NCBI GenBank assembly: GCA_027033525.1
Contig: JALVLD010000050.1
Span: forward strand, 1-5,449
Direction of reading: 5' to 3'
DNA from: Candidatus Dojkabacteria bacterium
GTDB taxonomy: Bacteria; Patescibacteriota; Dojkabacteria; GCA-002793355
DNA length: 5,449 bases
Shown piece by piece: positions 5,440 to 5,449 of the stretch. The position numbers and the translations under genes were made by a program. The number at the start of each line of letters is the position of its first letter. Within the stretch, counting starts at the first letter, position 1. A model generated the notes under the pieces. It was given only the letters and a program-made list of their open reading frames with translations. It did not search any database and was not told the DNA's origin.

Positions 5440-5449
5440 ATGAGTAAGG
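5440..5449 (+). CDS. First codons of a gene cut by the window edge (possible transposase or maturase)
   Basis: ATG AGT AAG (Met-Ser-Lys) follows the strong Shine-Dalgarno and structured leader. Only three codons are visible, so the product cannot be read. A transposase of the IS110 kind or an intron-encoded reverse transcriptase are guesses from the leader alone. Confidence 0.5.

Noticed and set aside
5179..5449. Firm call of a complete group II intron
   Set aside because: No GUGYG 5' end is visible, the non-coding stretch before the start codon is shorter than a usual domain I-III, and domains V-VI would lie outside the window.

Overview
The window is a stretch of a bacterial exopolysaccharide or cell-surface glycan operon, all on the + strand, ending in the 5' part of what looks like an inserted mobile element. 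Two genes strongly recall the exosortase A (XrtA/EpsH1, PEP-CTERM) loci of Gram-negative bacteria: a glycosyltransferase of the 'sugar transferase, PEP-CTERM/EpsH1 system associated' type and an asparagine-synthase-like amidotransferase. A 25-codon C-terminal fragment at the left edge resembles the tail of the FemAB-like protein of the same loci. The host is therefore probably a Gram-negative environmental bacterium, such as a proteobacterium or a Desulfobacterota-like lineage. This is inference from gene content, and no rRNA or other taxonomic marker is present.

Layout: 1-77, tail of a FemAB-like gene whose stop overlaps the next start (ATGA). 74-1324, glycosyltransferase. 1325-1391, short spacer with no Shine-Dalgarno and a possible 24-codon leader frame. 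1392-3332, glutamine-dependent amidotransferase (AsnB family), carrying a 21-residue insertion in its glutaminase domain that coincides with a 7-bp-periodic DNA repeat. 3352-4449, an unrecognised, probably beta-propeller protein with Asp-box-like motifs. 4430-5080, a left-handed beta-helix acyltransferase overlapping the preceding gene by 20 bp. 5095-5178, a 27-codon ORF that may be the stump of a broken next gene. 5179-5439, non-coding. 5440-5449, the first codons of a gene behind a strong Shine-Dalgarno.

A plausible reading is that the glycosyltransferase adds a sugar, the amidotransferase amidates an acidic precursor or sugar, the acyltransferase O- or N-acylates the glycan, and the propeller protein binds or processes it. 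Tight spacing and overlaps suggest one transcript from 1 to at least 5080. By line counts, base composition changes along the window: 34/60 G+C at 1441-1500, 15/60 at 3361-3420, 13/60 at 4441-4500, and 122/229 at 5221-5449. The last two genes may thus be a more recently acquired AT-rich pair, and the right end is foreign to both.

The most interesting part is the right end. The roughly 225 nt before the final start codon hold several perfect complementary segments that cannot all form together, including one that buries the ribosome binding site. This could be the regulated leader of a transposase, an IS110-type bridge RNA, or part of a group II intron. The sequence shown cannot decide between them.
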